Assembly (NCBI GenBank): GCA_949282255.1
Contig: CASDPA010000020.1
Coordinates: 1 to 38,457, forward strand
DNA from: an uncultured Spirochaetales bacterium
Lineage (GTDB): Bacteria; Spirochaetota; Spirochaetia; Sphaerochaetales; Sphaerochaetaceae
Length of the DNA: 38,457 nucleotides
Direction: 5' to 3'
The translations under genes and the position numbers were made by a program. The notes under the pieces are model-generated. The model saw only the letters and a list, made by a program, of their open reading frames with translations. It was not told the DNA's origin and did not search any database. Position 1 is the first letter of the stretch, and the number at the start of each line of letters is the position of its first letter. Below, one piece after another: positions 16,656 through 24,896 of this stretch.

Positions 16656-17393
16656 TCAGACAGAATATTTATAATCATAAGCCACGTCGGCCTTGAACGC
16701 ATCCGATCCAGCAAGAGCTTCAGGGACATCGATCACCACCCTTAGCTTTGCTCCTGCAAGGAGATTCGCTCCTGACACGTTTCCCATATCCTCCTTGGTG
16801 AGCGCATATGAAGAACCGTCTTCTCCATGAACCGTTATTGCCAGGGAATTGAGCATCTGATGGACGCTTCCTGTATTCGTGATGAGTATTTCAAGCTTGC
16901 CTTCGGCATTGATTGAAGCGCTGGACGATATCCCTTCGACAACCTTGGGCGGAGCGACATAAGCCGTAGTGGAGTAAACGAACAGGAAGTTTATCATCTG
17001 CCCGGACTCATTGTTAGACGCTCCCGTGGAATACGGGATCTGCTCGGCCTCGATCCTGTAGCTGGCCTCCTTTGCAACCAGGCGGGGGCCTCTGTACTGC
17101 ACGCGTACAAGCTGGGTGCTCTGAGGCTTGACAATCATTTTGCTCGGCTGGATGGAGAAATAGGAAGAAGCGTCTTCAGTAATCTCCTCGCCGTCGATGC
17201 CGATGCTCCTTGTCAAGGCCTTGACCTGCACAGCTATGGGCGAATTTGAATCATTTGTGACAGTATACACCTTCGCGCTGCCGGCTCCTGAAGAATCGTA
17301 GGTTGCGGACATGGGCGAGAACTGGAAAGAGAATGCAGATGAGATTGCAAAACATAGAATTAAAACAAAAACAATTTTTTTCTTGATGTTCAA
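16656..17393 (-). CDS. Periplasmic pilus chaperone 1 (PapD/FimC-like)
   Basis: A 245-aa exported protein. The start is a TTG (17393) seven to eight nt after GGAGGAT, giving signal peptide MNIKKKIVFVLILCFAISSAFS. It has two Ig-like domains. Domain 1 begins FQFSPMSATYDSSG, then AKVYTVTNDSNSPIAVQV (41-58), IQPSKMIVKPQSTQLVRVQY (81-100) and EASYRIEAEQIP (109-120). This is the classical chaperone pattern of 'P..h.l.pg..q.vR' followed by 'E..yrl...ip', whose strand G1 donates to pilin subunits. Domain 2 holds NTGSVHQMLNSLAITV (172-187). It closes the pilus operon, 49 nt after the previous gene. It is paralogous to the chaperone at 23521. Confidence 0.85.
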   Translation of the reverse strand: MNIKKKIVFVLILCFAISSAFSFQFSPMSATYDSSGAGSAKVYTVTNDSNSPIAVQVKALTRSIGIDGEEITEDASSYFSIQPSKMIVKPQSTQLVRVQYRGPRLVAKEASYRIEAEQIPYSTGASNNESGQMINFLFVYSTTAYVAPPKVVEGISSSASINAEGKLEILITNTGSVHQMLNSLAITVHGEDGSSYALTKEDMGNVSGANLLAGAKLRVVIDVPEALAGSDAFKADVAYDYKYSV

Positions 17394-17442
17394 GTTATTT
17401 ATCCTCCAAATACAGACATGAATCAATATCGACAGGCATCAT

Positions 17443-18087
17443 CTAAATGACCGATGCTTCCACTATAACATATCCCGAATAAACGGTGGCCATCAAAAAT
17501 TGCGAATCTCCCATGGAAGGGGCATTGAGCGTAAGCTTGATATACGCCTTGCCTTGTATGGCTCCCTTAGTTTCGACACGCTTTATAATCGTCTCTAGAT
17601 GGCTCAAGCTGAGATTAGCGCTTGAAATGTCGCCTCCTGTCATTGTGATCAGGGGAGTAAACCCGCTATCGGCCGCATCGGAAACAGAAACGCTGTAATT
17701 CAATTTTATCACGTCCTCTCCCTTGGCCTCATCCCCCTGCAGCATGAAGCCCTCCCCTTCGTTGAAATAAGATGCGTTCGGGTATGCGTAGAATTTCGCC
17801 TTGATGTCGACAGAGTCTGTAGAGTTGAACGACCATCCCACGCCTACAACCATCTCCCAAGTGAAATTGCTGCCGCTGACCAGAGGAAAATAAAACTCGG
17901 CCTGTTCGCTGTCCGGATTGGATGGGGAGAAGAACCAAATGCGCTCAGGCACATTCTTGTTCAGGACAAACGTAAAACCCACATCACTGTCTGCGATGCT
18001 CAGATTTTCAGGCGTTGTGGAAACTGCGGCGGCAGGCAGATACAGCAAGAGGATGAGGATAAATAAGGCAAGGTATCTTTTCTTCAT
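17443..18087 (-). CDS. Pilus subunit-like secreted protein
   Basis: A 214-aa exported protein. The ATG at 18087 follows AGGAGG at 9 nt; signal peptide MKKRYLALFILILLLYLPAAA. It is beta-rich (VGFTFVLNKNVPERIWFFSP, FTWEMVVGVGWSFNS). The GF element and the strands before the C-terminus (KAYIKLTLNAP) resemble the other subunits. The terminal motif (VYSGYVIVEASVI) is looser than in its paralogs. It is the last subunit gene before chaperone 1, and that order suggests it may be that chaperone's client. Confidence 0.6.
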   Translation of the reverse strand: MKKRYLALFILILLLYLPAAAVSTTPENLSIADSDVGFTFVLNKNVPERIWFFSPSNPDSEQAEFYFPLVSGSNFTWEMVVGVGWSFNSTDSVDIKAKFYAYPNASYFNEGEGFMLQGDEAKGEDVIKLNYSVSVSDAADSGFTPLITMTGGDISSANLSLSHLETIIKRVETKGAIQGKAYIKLTLNAPSMGDSQFLMATVYSGYVIVEASVI

Positions 18088-18100
18088 ATTCAGCATCCTC

Positions 18101-18667
18101 CTATTCGTTTGCAATCAGCTTCAGCATGAAATCGGCTGAATACCCGCTCTCATCGATATTCTCCATCTTTGAACCTTCCACGGCAATGAGAATGGAGCAA
18201 TTATAGAATCTCGGCAAAGAAAGCTCATCCTCACCAAGCCCCAGGGCCGCCTCGTCAAAAAGCAGGAACGCCATATCGTATCCTTGATCGGGAGTTTCAA
18301 TCCTGTTTTCCGGTTTGATATCCCCAGTATATATCCATTTTATATTTTCCTTGGCCGCATCTTTCGGCTTGAAATCTGTCGCATGGAGCTCCACCCTCAT
18401 GGAGTTCACCGAAAAGGACTGGAAATATGCATAAAAATATGAACTGTGGAAATAATCGCTATCCAGAAGATAAGTCATATCAATCCGGGTAAGGCTCCCG
18501 CTATCATCCACCAACGGCTGAGTCTCTGCCTTGCGGCTGAATCCCAGCCGGTATGCATAGCTGGAATCATCATGGATGAAACCTATGCGTGCAGTTCTTG
18601 AAATATCACCGGCAAACATAAGTTCAGCCAGAAGAAGTATAAACAATAACAGTAATATCCTCTTCAT
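18101..18667 (-). CDS. Pilus subunit-like secreted protein
   Basis: A 188-aa exported protein with AGGAGG before the ATG at 18667. Signal peptide MKRILLLLFILLLAELMFAG. It keeps the YRLGFS element (39-44) seen across the family, but the VYVYW strand is replaced by YFYAYFQSFSV (about 77-87). It ends SGYSADFMLKLIANE, a variant of the shared C-terminal strand. The middle holds a DxxxxENIKWIYTGDI segment in place of the LxWxhSW element. It has no paired cysteines. Its 13-nt spacing to the next gene fits a single operon. Confidence 0.6.
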   Translation of the reverse strand: MKRILLLLFILLLAELMFAGDISRTARIGFIHDDSSYAYRLGFSRKAETQPLVDDSGSLTRIDMTYLLDSDYFHSSYFYAYFQSFSVNSMRVELHATDFKPKDAAKENIKWIYTGDIKPENRIETPDQGYDMAFLLFDEAALGLGEDELSLPRFYNCSILIAVEGSKMENIDESGYSADFMLKLIANE

Positions 18668-18676
18668 CCGTTCCTC

Positions 18677-19288
18677 CTATTCAACGGAAATCAGCGAGAG
18701 CTTTATCTGGGCGATGTAGGTTCCGCTCTGCTTAGATGAATAATCATCGGTCTCTACATCAAGTTTTTTGCTGCCCGCCTCGCCTATCCCCTGAGCAGGA
18801 CGTCCTGAATACTTATGGACCAGAAGCCCGTAATCTTTACGGTAGTAGCCGCTGTCAACATCATAACCATACATCTTGTCTCCATCCTCATCCACCTTCA
18901 CATAATTATTTTTTGAAAAAGACAACGTCCATCCAAGCCACCTGTCATTCTCACTGCTATTCTCACTGATAAGCGGACCGACCGCATCCACATAGATGCC
19001 AAGAGCGGATGCCGAGATTATTTTCCAATATACATAGATGTTGTCGTTATCAGTTCCGTATGTCTGATTTTCTGAGGCAATGAGGCTGTATGTGTTGTCG
19101 GCGATGGTCTGCACCGGCTGGTTGAGTGCATCCACCATTCCAATTGAAAAACCTATCTCATACATATCCGCCGCGGATGGGGATAAGACTAGAGTGATGG
19201 AGGGTGCCGGAGCGGTGTCTGCGGCATACAGGAAGGACAAGCTGCAGACCAGAGATAACATCATAAACCCTTTCTTCAAGAACATCAT
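18677..19288 (-). CDS. Pilus subunit-like secreted protein
   Basis: A 203-aa exported protein; signal peptide ends near SFLYAA (22). All four shared elements are present: YEIGFS (43-48), IYVYWK (84-89), LGWTLSF (118-124) and C-terminal SGTYIAQIKLSLISVE (188-203). Pilin-type subunits normally end in such a beta-strand, which pairs with the chaperone and later with the groove of the fold. It lies directly downstream of the large candidate tip gene, and the terminal motif is among the best conserved. Confidence 0.7.
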   Translation of the reverse strand: MMFLKKGFMMLSLVCSLSFLYAADTAPAPSITLVLSPSAADMYEIGFSIGMVDALNQPVQTIADNTYSLIASENQTYGTDNDNIYVYWKIISASALGIYVDAVGPLISENSSENDRWLGWTLSFSKNNYVKVDEDGDKMYGYDVDSGYYRKDYGLLVHKYSGRPAQGIGEAGSKKLDVETDDYSSKQSGTYIAQIKLSLISVE

Positions 19289-19309
19289 ATTTTTTCACCC
19301 ATCCTTCAG

Positions 19310-20566
19310 CTACCTGTACGAATATATATGAAGATACAGCTCATCCTCATAACGCCCTTCTTTCATCAAGGCCAGCGGGGTATCGAGCATAATCTGTATA
19401 GTCCCGTCCATTACGCTTGAATACATATCATCTTTTTCCTGCACCGAATAGGATACGACCTGAGAACTGGCGGCGCCCAAAGCATCGAATTCTTCCTTGC
19501 TTGGAGAAACGCTCACAAATTCCTTGCCATTGAATTCCCCAGATACTACGGCATCGCTCGTCCTATATATCCTGGCCTTATACGCCAGGGATTCATCCAT
19601 GCCGGGATCTATATGGCTTGATGCGTTCTCGTTTATCAAAAGGAACCCCTGAAGGTCGCTCACCTGCGGATTGGCGTTTGCAGAAAGGAAAAACCGGCAG
19701 TCATAAGAAGGCCTGGAAGTATCGTTGAACATCTTGAAATTGAAATTGGCAACATCGATCCATCTGCCATAATCCGTTGCTATGTCCAAATTTGTGGAAT
19801 ATCCGGTAGGTGCAAGGTACAAGCTGCTAGTAGTCGGGAGGCTGCTTGCAGAAGAGGATGACTCAGGCACATAACCCGAGAAAGGAATGACAATGGACTG
19901 ATTTACCTCCTTGCGGGGACAAGCCCATACCATGGAAATCGTGACAAGTGCCGAATAATCGTCATTAGGTGCTATGTTATAAACCTTGTTGTCATATTCC
20001 AAAACATTGTTGCCGTTGGTGGTATCATTGTTATAATTATCTGCAGGAAGCACAAGCACCATGTCGAACCAGATTCCGGGGGATGTCACCCCTCCCGCAA
20101 TATCAGGATAGATTATCTCCGCAGTATTTGTCGTATTTGGAGAGATCCGATATGTTTCCCCAGTTCCTGTACCGCCATAAGCATCAAAGTATCTTTCAAC
20201 AATATCAATCTCAAATGGCACCTTATAGGCGGAATTGCTCTGAGATGTGAAAAAGAAGCCGCCGGGGCAGTTTACAGTCACAGTTATGGGATAATTCCTC
20301 AAATCATCATAAGATACATCACTTTTGCCTTGCTTTCCGTTCAGGATGCCGCCCAAAGCAATCATCTCATCATCACTGTACACGCCTTCATCATAATTTG
20401 GTCCGCTGTCAGTCCCCCCATAACCGTTGGCCCCTCCATCAAAGCCCCTGCTCAAAAGATTGACGCCGCCACCGCCTTTGAACGGTGAGATGAAATTCAC
20501 ATCTGCGGCAGCAAGCAACCCCTGAACAACTAAAAGAATGCAGCAGAAAAACAGCTTTTTCCTCAT
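19310..20566 (-). CDS. Large secreted subunit, candidate pilus tip adhesin
   Basis: A 418-aa exported protein, twice the size of the other subunits. The ATG at 20566 sits 8 nt after GGAG; an ATG 6 nt earlier overlaps the upstream stop but is too close to that site. The signal peptide is MRKKLFFCCILLVVQGLLAAA. The mature part opens with a glycine-rich stretch (FKGGGGVNLLSRGFDGG, GANGYGG) and is then beta-rich with many Asn/Ser/Thr/Tyr. It ends ALMKEGRYEDELYLHIYSYR, like the subunit C-terminal strand with a G..Y motif. In classical pili a two-domain adhesin of about twice pilin size sits at the tip, so the size and terminal motif suggest that role. No sugar-binding motif was recognised. Confidence 0.6.
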   Translation of the reverse strand: MRKKLFFCCILLVVQGLLAAADVNFISPFKGGGGVNLLSRGFDGGANGYGGTDSGPNYDEGVYSDDEMIALGGILNGKQGKSDVSYDDLRNYPITVTVNCPGGFFFTSQSNSAYKVPFEIDIVERYFDAYGGTGTGETYRISPNTTNTAEIIYPDIAGGVTSPGIWFDMVLVLPADNYNNDTTNGNNVLEYDNKVYNIAPNDDYSALVTISMVWACPRKEVNQSIVIPFSGYVPESSSSASSLPTTSSLYLAPTGYSTNLDIATDYGRWIDVANFNFKMFNDTSRPSYDCRFFLSANANPQVSDLQGFLLINENASSHIDPGMDESLAYKARIYRTSDAVVSGEFNGKEFVSVSPSKEEFDALGAASSQVVSYSVQEKDDMYSSVMDGTIQIMLDTPLALMKEGRYEDELYLHIYSYR

Positions 20567-20568
20567 CG

Positions 20569-21207
20569 TCATATCTCCGTAAGCTTGATTTTGACATCGG
20601 CATAATAATTGCCGATAGGAGCAGAATCAATATCAGATTCTTTAACAGAATCAGCAAATTTGAAATAAATGTTTCCATCATTGCCGCCGATGAAAAGCGT
20701 CTTATTGATCAATCCCAAGCCGCTGATTATGTTTGTGACAGCCGTACTTGTCCCGATATCGGCCTTTGTGACTTCTCCTATCAAATCGGGAGAGGAAACT
20801 GAGAACGTTTTTGTTTCGGTCTTGTTTATCGTATCGCCGATGTAATATCCGAGACTGTATTCGAATGTCAGGATGTATGGAAGCGAATAATCGGAATTCT
20901 CGCTGACCAAAGGTTCCAGCGTCACGCTTATTGTGAAATTTTCGGCATTGGACAGCAGCTGCCAATAAGCAATCCTGCGGCCATTGCCCTTGTTGGCGGA
21001 TTGGACGGCAGAATCCTCTATGCTGAAAGGCATGCCTATAAGATATTGCTGGGTCTGGGAAGGTATTGGCTCCACGCTTATTGAAAGGACCGATCCATAT
21101 CCTGCCTGCAGCTTCAATGGTTTTGAAATCTCTTTCGTCCATTCAGCAGAGAACAAATATGTAGAAAGAAGCAACGGGAAAAGAAGAATCAGAATCGCTT
21201 TTTTCAT
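20569..21207 (-). CDS. Pilus subunit-like secreted protein
   Basis: A 212-aa exported protein; GGAGGATG precedes the ATG. Signal peptide MKKAILILLFPLLLSTYLFS. It has IAYWQLLS (about 79-86), aligning with the VYVYW strand, then TISVTLEPLVSENSDYSLPY and a C-terminal GNYYADVKIKLTEI (199-212). A long Thr/Ser/Ile-rich loop (KADIGTSTAVTNIISGLGLI) before the last strands is peculiar to this member. It precedes and nearly overlaps the candidate tip gene, so it may act as its adaptor. Confidence 0.65.
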   Translation of the reverse strand: MKKAILILLFPLLLSTYLFSAEWTKEISKPLKLQAGYGSVLSISVEPIPSQTQQYLIGMPFSIEDSAVQSANKGNGRRIAYWQLLSNAENFTISVTLEPLVSENSDYSLPYILTFEYSLGYYIGDTINKTETKTFSVSSPDLIGEVTKADIGTSTAVTNIISGLGLINKTLFIGGNDGNIYFKFADSVKESDIDSAPIGNYYADVKIKLTEI

Positions 21208-21219
21208 TTCACATCCTCC

Positions 21220-21900
21220 TTACTGCGCACTAAGTGTGATTGTGCATGCCGCCTTGTACTTCCCCCCTTCGGCATCGGCATACGAACTTTTATATGAATC
21301 GTTTGATACGGCCAGCAGTCCCATGGCGATTGCGCCTCTCGCAATCCACACATCGTCAAGAAGCTCGCTGTTATTATCCACAGTCCAAGATACCGTAATC
21401 TGCCCGCTTTTAGACAAGCCCTCATCATCTCCCAGCCTTATCATCGTTGCAGATGGGGTTCCAGGCGTGATTATGCCCGATGCATCTGCTCCTGATGTCA
21501 ATACATATGTGACATTGCCTAACTGATATGCGGTATCGATATAATAAGCAGTATCACTATTTTCATTTTTCAAAGCGTTTAATGAGATTTTCAAATTGAA
21601 AGTGCCTCTGGAGTTGCCTTCCACCCTGTATGAGAACACAACCTGATTCTCAAAAATCATTTCAGCGGAGCTGGATACCAGCAATCTGTGCACATAAGGA
21701 TCCAGCACTAGCTCTTGGCCGTTAAGATGAGCATCAAGCCCGTAATTCAAAGCATCGGTGACGACAAGTTTGCATTGTGGAGTTGAGGAATCTGAAAAGC
21801 CGACCTTGAAAGCTTTAATTGTGAAATCCGCCTCCTTGTTGGAAAAAGCGGAGGAAAGCGAAAGTAAAATGACAAATGTCAGGATAAACAGCCTTTTCAT
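21220..21900 (-). CDS. Pilus subunit-like secreted protein
   Basis: A 226-aa exported protein; ATG at 21900 overlaps the upstream stop as ATGA. Signal peptide MKRLFILTFVILLSLSSAFS. FKVGFSDSST (31-40) matches the GFS element. QVVFSYRVEG replaces VYVYW. QITVSWTVDNN may correspond to the LxWxhSW element. It ends GGKYKAACTITLSAQ (212-226). It is one of the longest members owing to an inserted GADASGIITPGTPSATMIRL loop. It contains an unpaired-looking Cys in the last strand. Confidence 0.62.
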   Translation of the reverse strand: MKRLFILTFVILLSLSSAFSNKEADFTIKAFKVGFSDSSTPQCKLVVTDALNYGLDAHLNGQELVLDPYVHRLLVSSSAEMIFENQVVFSYRVEGNSRGTFNLKISLNALKNENSDTAYYIDTAYQLGNVTYVLTSGADASGIITPGTPSATMIRLGDDEGLSKSGQITVSWTVDNNSELLDDVWIARGAIAMGLLAVSNDSYKSSYADAEGGKYKAACTITLSAQ

Positions 21901-22427
21901 GTGTTGCTCACCTCCACAGTGATGGTTGAAGAATAAGAATCTAACTTATCAATACTTAATCCATTTGTAATGATCTTTATCAAAAAGGAGCCGCAGCAGG
22001 CAAAATCATCTCCGATATCGATATAATCGGTCTTGGGATTATCGGATGGATCTACCATTATTGTCTTATCACCAAAAGAAAGCGAATAGCCCAAAGCATT
22101 GCCTCCGCTGCCGATCAACGGGGATGCCGTGATGCTGATATTTTTCGTACCCTCGTATGCGAACTGGTAGGAAAGATAGGCCGTACCGTCAAATTCGCCA
22201 TATATCTCATAACCGTTGCGTTTTGCATCAAGAACAAAATCCTCTGCATATATTTCCGATTCCAGCTGTTTCCTGAAATCCTTTATCTCTCCCTTTGAAA
22301 TGAAACAGCGCACGATATTGCCGCTGAAATCGGATTTGACATAAAGGGTGTCTGTTGGCAGATCCGCAGGATAAAGCCGGGTGGATGCAAGAATAAGCAG
22401 GCTTATCAATATTGCTCTCGCTCTCAT
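21897..22427 (-). CDS. Pilus subunit-like secreted protein
   Basis: A 176-aa exported protein. Its ATG (22427) overlaps the upstream stop (ATGA) and its own stop overlaps the next start, so it is coupled on both sides. Signal peptide MRARAILISLLILASTRLYPA. It is more divergent: FVLDAKRNGYEIYGEFDG, then ISITASPLIGSGGNALGYSL, which aligns with the 'I.l...GPL......W' region. It carries a vicinal pair DFACCGS near 142-148 and ends SYSSTITVEVSNT. No VYVYW strand is obvious, although AYLSYQFAYEG is a candidate. Confidence 0.58.
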   Translation of the reverse strand: MRARAILISLLILASTRLYPADLPTDTLYVKSDFSGNIVRCFISKGEIKDFRKQLESEIYAEDFVLDAKRNGYEIYGEFDGTAYLSYQFAYEGTKNISITASPLIGSGGNALGYSLSFGDKTIMVDPSDNPKTDYIDIGDDFACCGSFLIKIITNGLSIDKLDSYSSTITVEVSNT

Positions 22428-22948
22428 TTCGCCACAACCTCCAATTTAGCTGTACCTTTATAGGTGCCGGTTTCCTTTCCTCTCAGATCCTCAGTCCTGA
22501 ACAGCAATTCATAAGACCCAAGCTTCAATATGTTCTGATCATCCTGCATATGGGTGATTGTTATGCTATCTTTATAATTCTTGTCGGAGGCAAGCGCAAC
22601 CTCCCATTTCAGAGTTGCGGAAGTATCCTGCAGATCGGTCCCAACCGATACGATAATATCCAATGGAGCCGCATAGATCATCTGCGCATAAACATAAACC
22701 TTGTCATTATTTGAAAGGCGCACCGTACCATCGTCGAATTCATTCACAACAAGTTTCAGAGGATCGCTGTCAGTATAACAAGGAGTCACCGAAGTGAAAT
22801 CGCTGACTACAGCATTGGTGAATCCGGCCTTGCAATAGCGCAGATCGCTCGTCTTATATTCCAGTGTAAGGTTTTTTTCTTCTGCATCAGCCCAGAGAAA
22901 AGAGCCGAGGATGAATATGGCAAGCATCAGAAACAGTTTTCTCATCAT
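22424..22948 (-). CDS. Pilus subunit-like secreted protein
   Basis: A 174-aa exported protein; AAGGAG precedes ATG by 6 nt. Signal peptide MMRKLFLMLAIFILGSFLWA. Elements: CKAGFT (39-44), VYVYAQ (84-89, the Trp replaced by Ala), LKWEVAL (113-119) and GTYKGTAKLEVVAK (161-174). Two Cys (39 and 57) flank the first strands and could form a disulfide, as in many classical pilins. It is the shortest member and close to the typical size of a major pilin. Confidence 0.65.
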   Translation of the reverse strand: MMRKLFLMLAIFILGSFLWADAEEKNLTLEYKTSDLRYCKAGFTNAVVSDFTSVTPCYTDSDPLKLVVNEFDDGTVRLSNNDKVYVYAQMIYAAPLDIIVSVGTDLQDTSATLKWEVALASDKNYKDSITITHMQDDQNILKLGSYELLFRTEDLRGKETGTYKGTAKLEVVAK

Positions 22949-22958
22949 CGCATACTCC

Positions 22959-23510
22959 TTAATAAGACTCCAGCCGCAGGATGAGATTCGCCTGCAGCAC
23001 TCCGCTGCTTATGCTCGTAACGCTCTTATCCCATAAAACAGAACTCACACCAAACTTCAGGCACCCTTGATCCAATAAAGACTTACCATCATGGTCTTTT
23101 ATAATAATAGCATTCTCAAAGCCGTATGCAGAGGTGGACATCCCGTCGTTTTCATCTGCAACCGTCCAGGATGACTCCCCCAGAGGACCGCTCTCATATA
23201 AATACAGCTTCATCGGATACGCGGTATAAAGATCCCAATAAATATATATATCCCGACTATTGACTATTTTGACTGTACCATTATCACCAGGAACACCGGA
23301 CAGAGCAACTTTATTGTTTTCAAATGGTTCAGCGATATTGCCACCGGAGAATGTCACCTCTGTTGAGGAAAAACCGAAATCGGTTCTGAAAGTGGATGGC
23401 TCGCCGATATCAAGGGATATGTAGGTATAGGCAGATACGGGAGAGAAATCGGAATAAGCCGGCAGCAGCAGGACTGCGGACAGCAAAATGGAAAATATTA
23501 TTCTTCTCAT
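22959..23510 (-). CDS. Pilus subunit-like secreted protein
   Basis: A 183-aa exported protein. The frame extends upstream into chaperone 2, but the ATG at 23510 follows GGGAGGAAGG and gives signal peptide MRRIIFSILLSAVLLLPAYS. Elements: FGFSSTEV (45-52), DIYIYWDLY (87-95), SGPLGESSWTV (107-117) and C-terminal SGVLQANLILRLESY (169-183). It ends in Tyr as its final residue, reminiscent of the penultimate-Tyr ending of classical pilins. It lies 10 nt downstream of chaperone 2. Confidence 0.66.
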   Translation of the reverse strand: MRRIIFSILLSAVLLLPAYSDFSPVSAYTYISLDIGEPSTFRTDFGFSSTEVTFSGGNIAEPFENNKVALSGVPGDNGTVKIVNSRDIYIYWDLYTAYPMKLYLYESGPLGESSWTVADENDGMSTSAYGFENAIIIKDHDGKSLLDQGCLKFGVSSVLWDKSVTSISSGVLQANLILRLESY

Positions 23511-23520
23511 CCTTCCTCCC

Positions 23521-24267
23521 CTATAGAAGACCGTATTCATAATCATAGGACACCTCCACCGAAAATGAACCGGCACCATCCAGTTCCAACGGCATGTCGA
23601 TGGTCTTTTCCAAAACCGTCGAAGAATATATCGACCTGCCCTGCCAATCATTAAGTTCGGCATCGGACAGCCTATAACAGCTTCCATCATCCCCATATAC
23701 GCTGATTGAAAGCGAATACAGCATCTGATGGACGTTCCCGGCATTTTCAAGCCTTATCGTAAGCTTATCGCATCCGGTACGCGATGCATGCGCTTCCACC
23801 TTCTCCACCACCTTGGCAGGAGCGACGAAACTTGTCGTGGTGAAAACGATCAATACGGATAAGGGCCCCTCCCCTTCATCCTTGATCCCGACATTGTACG
23901 GGACCTGCTCGAAAACGAAATGGAAAGCCATCTCGCTCAGAAGTATCTTCGGTCCGCGATATGAGATCCTCACCAGCTGGGACCTTCCGGGCGGGATTAT
24001 CATCTTCGCGGGCTGTATGGAGAAATATGCGCCTCCATCAACGGAGCTCTCGCTTCCGTCCGCGTTTATGTTCCTCTTGTTTACGCCCACTACCACGGCA
24101 ATCGTGGAATCGGTATCGTTCGAGATCGAATAGATCCTCGCCGCCCCATTTCCAGTTGTGGTGAAATCGGCATCAAGAGGAGACAGCTGAAAAGCAAGAA
24201 GCCCTACTGGTGACATGAATGCCACCAATAGGAATAAGAATATTGTTTTCTTGCCTTGCTCTGCCAT
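23521..24267 (-). CDS. Periplasmic pilus chaperone 2 (PapD/FimC-like)
   Basis: A 248-aa exported protein with signal peptide through LLA near residue 25. Domain 1 starts FQLSPLDADFTTTGNGAARI (26-45). It continues with IQPAKMIIPPGRSQLVRISY (84-103) and EMAFHFVFEQVPYN (112-125), the strand F1/G1 region with conserved Arg and Glu. The following DEGEGPLSVLIVFTTTSFVA contains alternating hydrophobics expected of the donor strand. Domain 2 contains NAGNVHQMLYSLSISV (175-190), nearly identical to chaperone 1. Two Cys (166 and 197) in domain 2 are absent from chaperone 1. It sits in mid-operon between two blocks of subunit genes. Confidence 0.86.
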   Translation of the reverse strand: MAEQGKKTIFLFLLVAFMSPVGLLAFQLSPLDADFTTTGNGAARIYSISNDTDSTIAVVVGVNKRNINADGSESSVDGGAYFSIQPAKMIIPPGRSQLVRISYRGPKILLSEMAFHFVFEQVPYNVGIKDEGEGPLSVLIVFTTTSFVAPAKVVEKVEAHASRTGCDKLTIRLENAGNVHQMLYSLSISVYGDDGSCYRLSDAELNDWQGRSIYSSTVLEKTIDMPLELDGAGSFSVEVSYDYEYGLL

Positions 24268-24274
24268 AATAACC

Positions 24275-24880
24275 TTAAGAATTTATCGCCTTAAGATAAA
24301 TTGTCCCAGAATAACTATCTCCTTCACTGACCGTAGTGGAATCTGTACTCACATTCAACTCCATAGTTCCGCATGAATCCTGTATGATAGAGCTAGACTC
24401 AATAGTGACAACTGTATTCTCTGTAGAGTCGGAAGTAAAATTTGTGTTGGCTTGCGTAGCTTTATTACTTCCCTCATTCCACAGGATGCTCCAATTAAGT
24501 TTTTTACTACCAGATTCCATCTGACCGTTTGTATATATGCCCAATTTTACATTTTCTGAAGACCTGATTTGCCAATAAACCCACACGGTCCCAACACCAC
24601 TATATTTTTTCTCACCTACATCATTTTCATTCTGAATCTCAGTATTCAACGTTAAAGGCCCACTATAAGAAGATATCTGAGAATTATAATTTATATTTTC
24701 TTTATTTTCTTCAATAAAGCCAAATTTATACCCAGTCAAAGCACCAACATCTATGGTCCACTTAACAGACAAATCCGCGGCACCAGTAGGAGCAGTATTT
24801 CCTTTTACCGATACATAGGGGTCTGCAAAGATTATAAACGGAACAAGCAACACTATTGCAAAAACAAATATTCTTTTCAT
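24275..24880 (-). CDS. Pilus subunit-like secreted protein
   Basis: A 201-aa exported protein with signal peptide MKRIFVFAIVLLVPFIIFA. Elements: YKFGFI (51-56), VWVYWQI (99-105), LNWSILW (128-134) and GDSYSGTIYLKAINS (187-201). It is notably rich in Asn, Ser and Thr, and the gene is more A+T-rich than its neighbours, so it may have a different history or be under diversifying pressure. One Cys only. It lies 7 nt upstream of chaperone 2. Confidence 0.68.
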   Translation of the reverse strand: MKRIFVFAIVLLVPFIIFADPYVSVKGNTAPTGAADLSVKWTIDVGALTGYKFGFIEENKENINYNSQISSYSGPLTLNTEIQNENDVGEKKYSGVGTVWVYWQIRSSENVKLGIYTNGQMESGSKKLNWSILWNEGSNKATQANTNFTSDSTENTVVTIESSSIIQDSCGTMELNVSTDSTTVSEGDSYSGTIYLKAINS

Positions 24881-24896
24881 TTTTTCTCCTTAAAAC

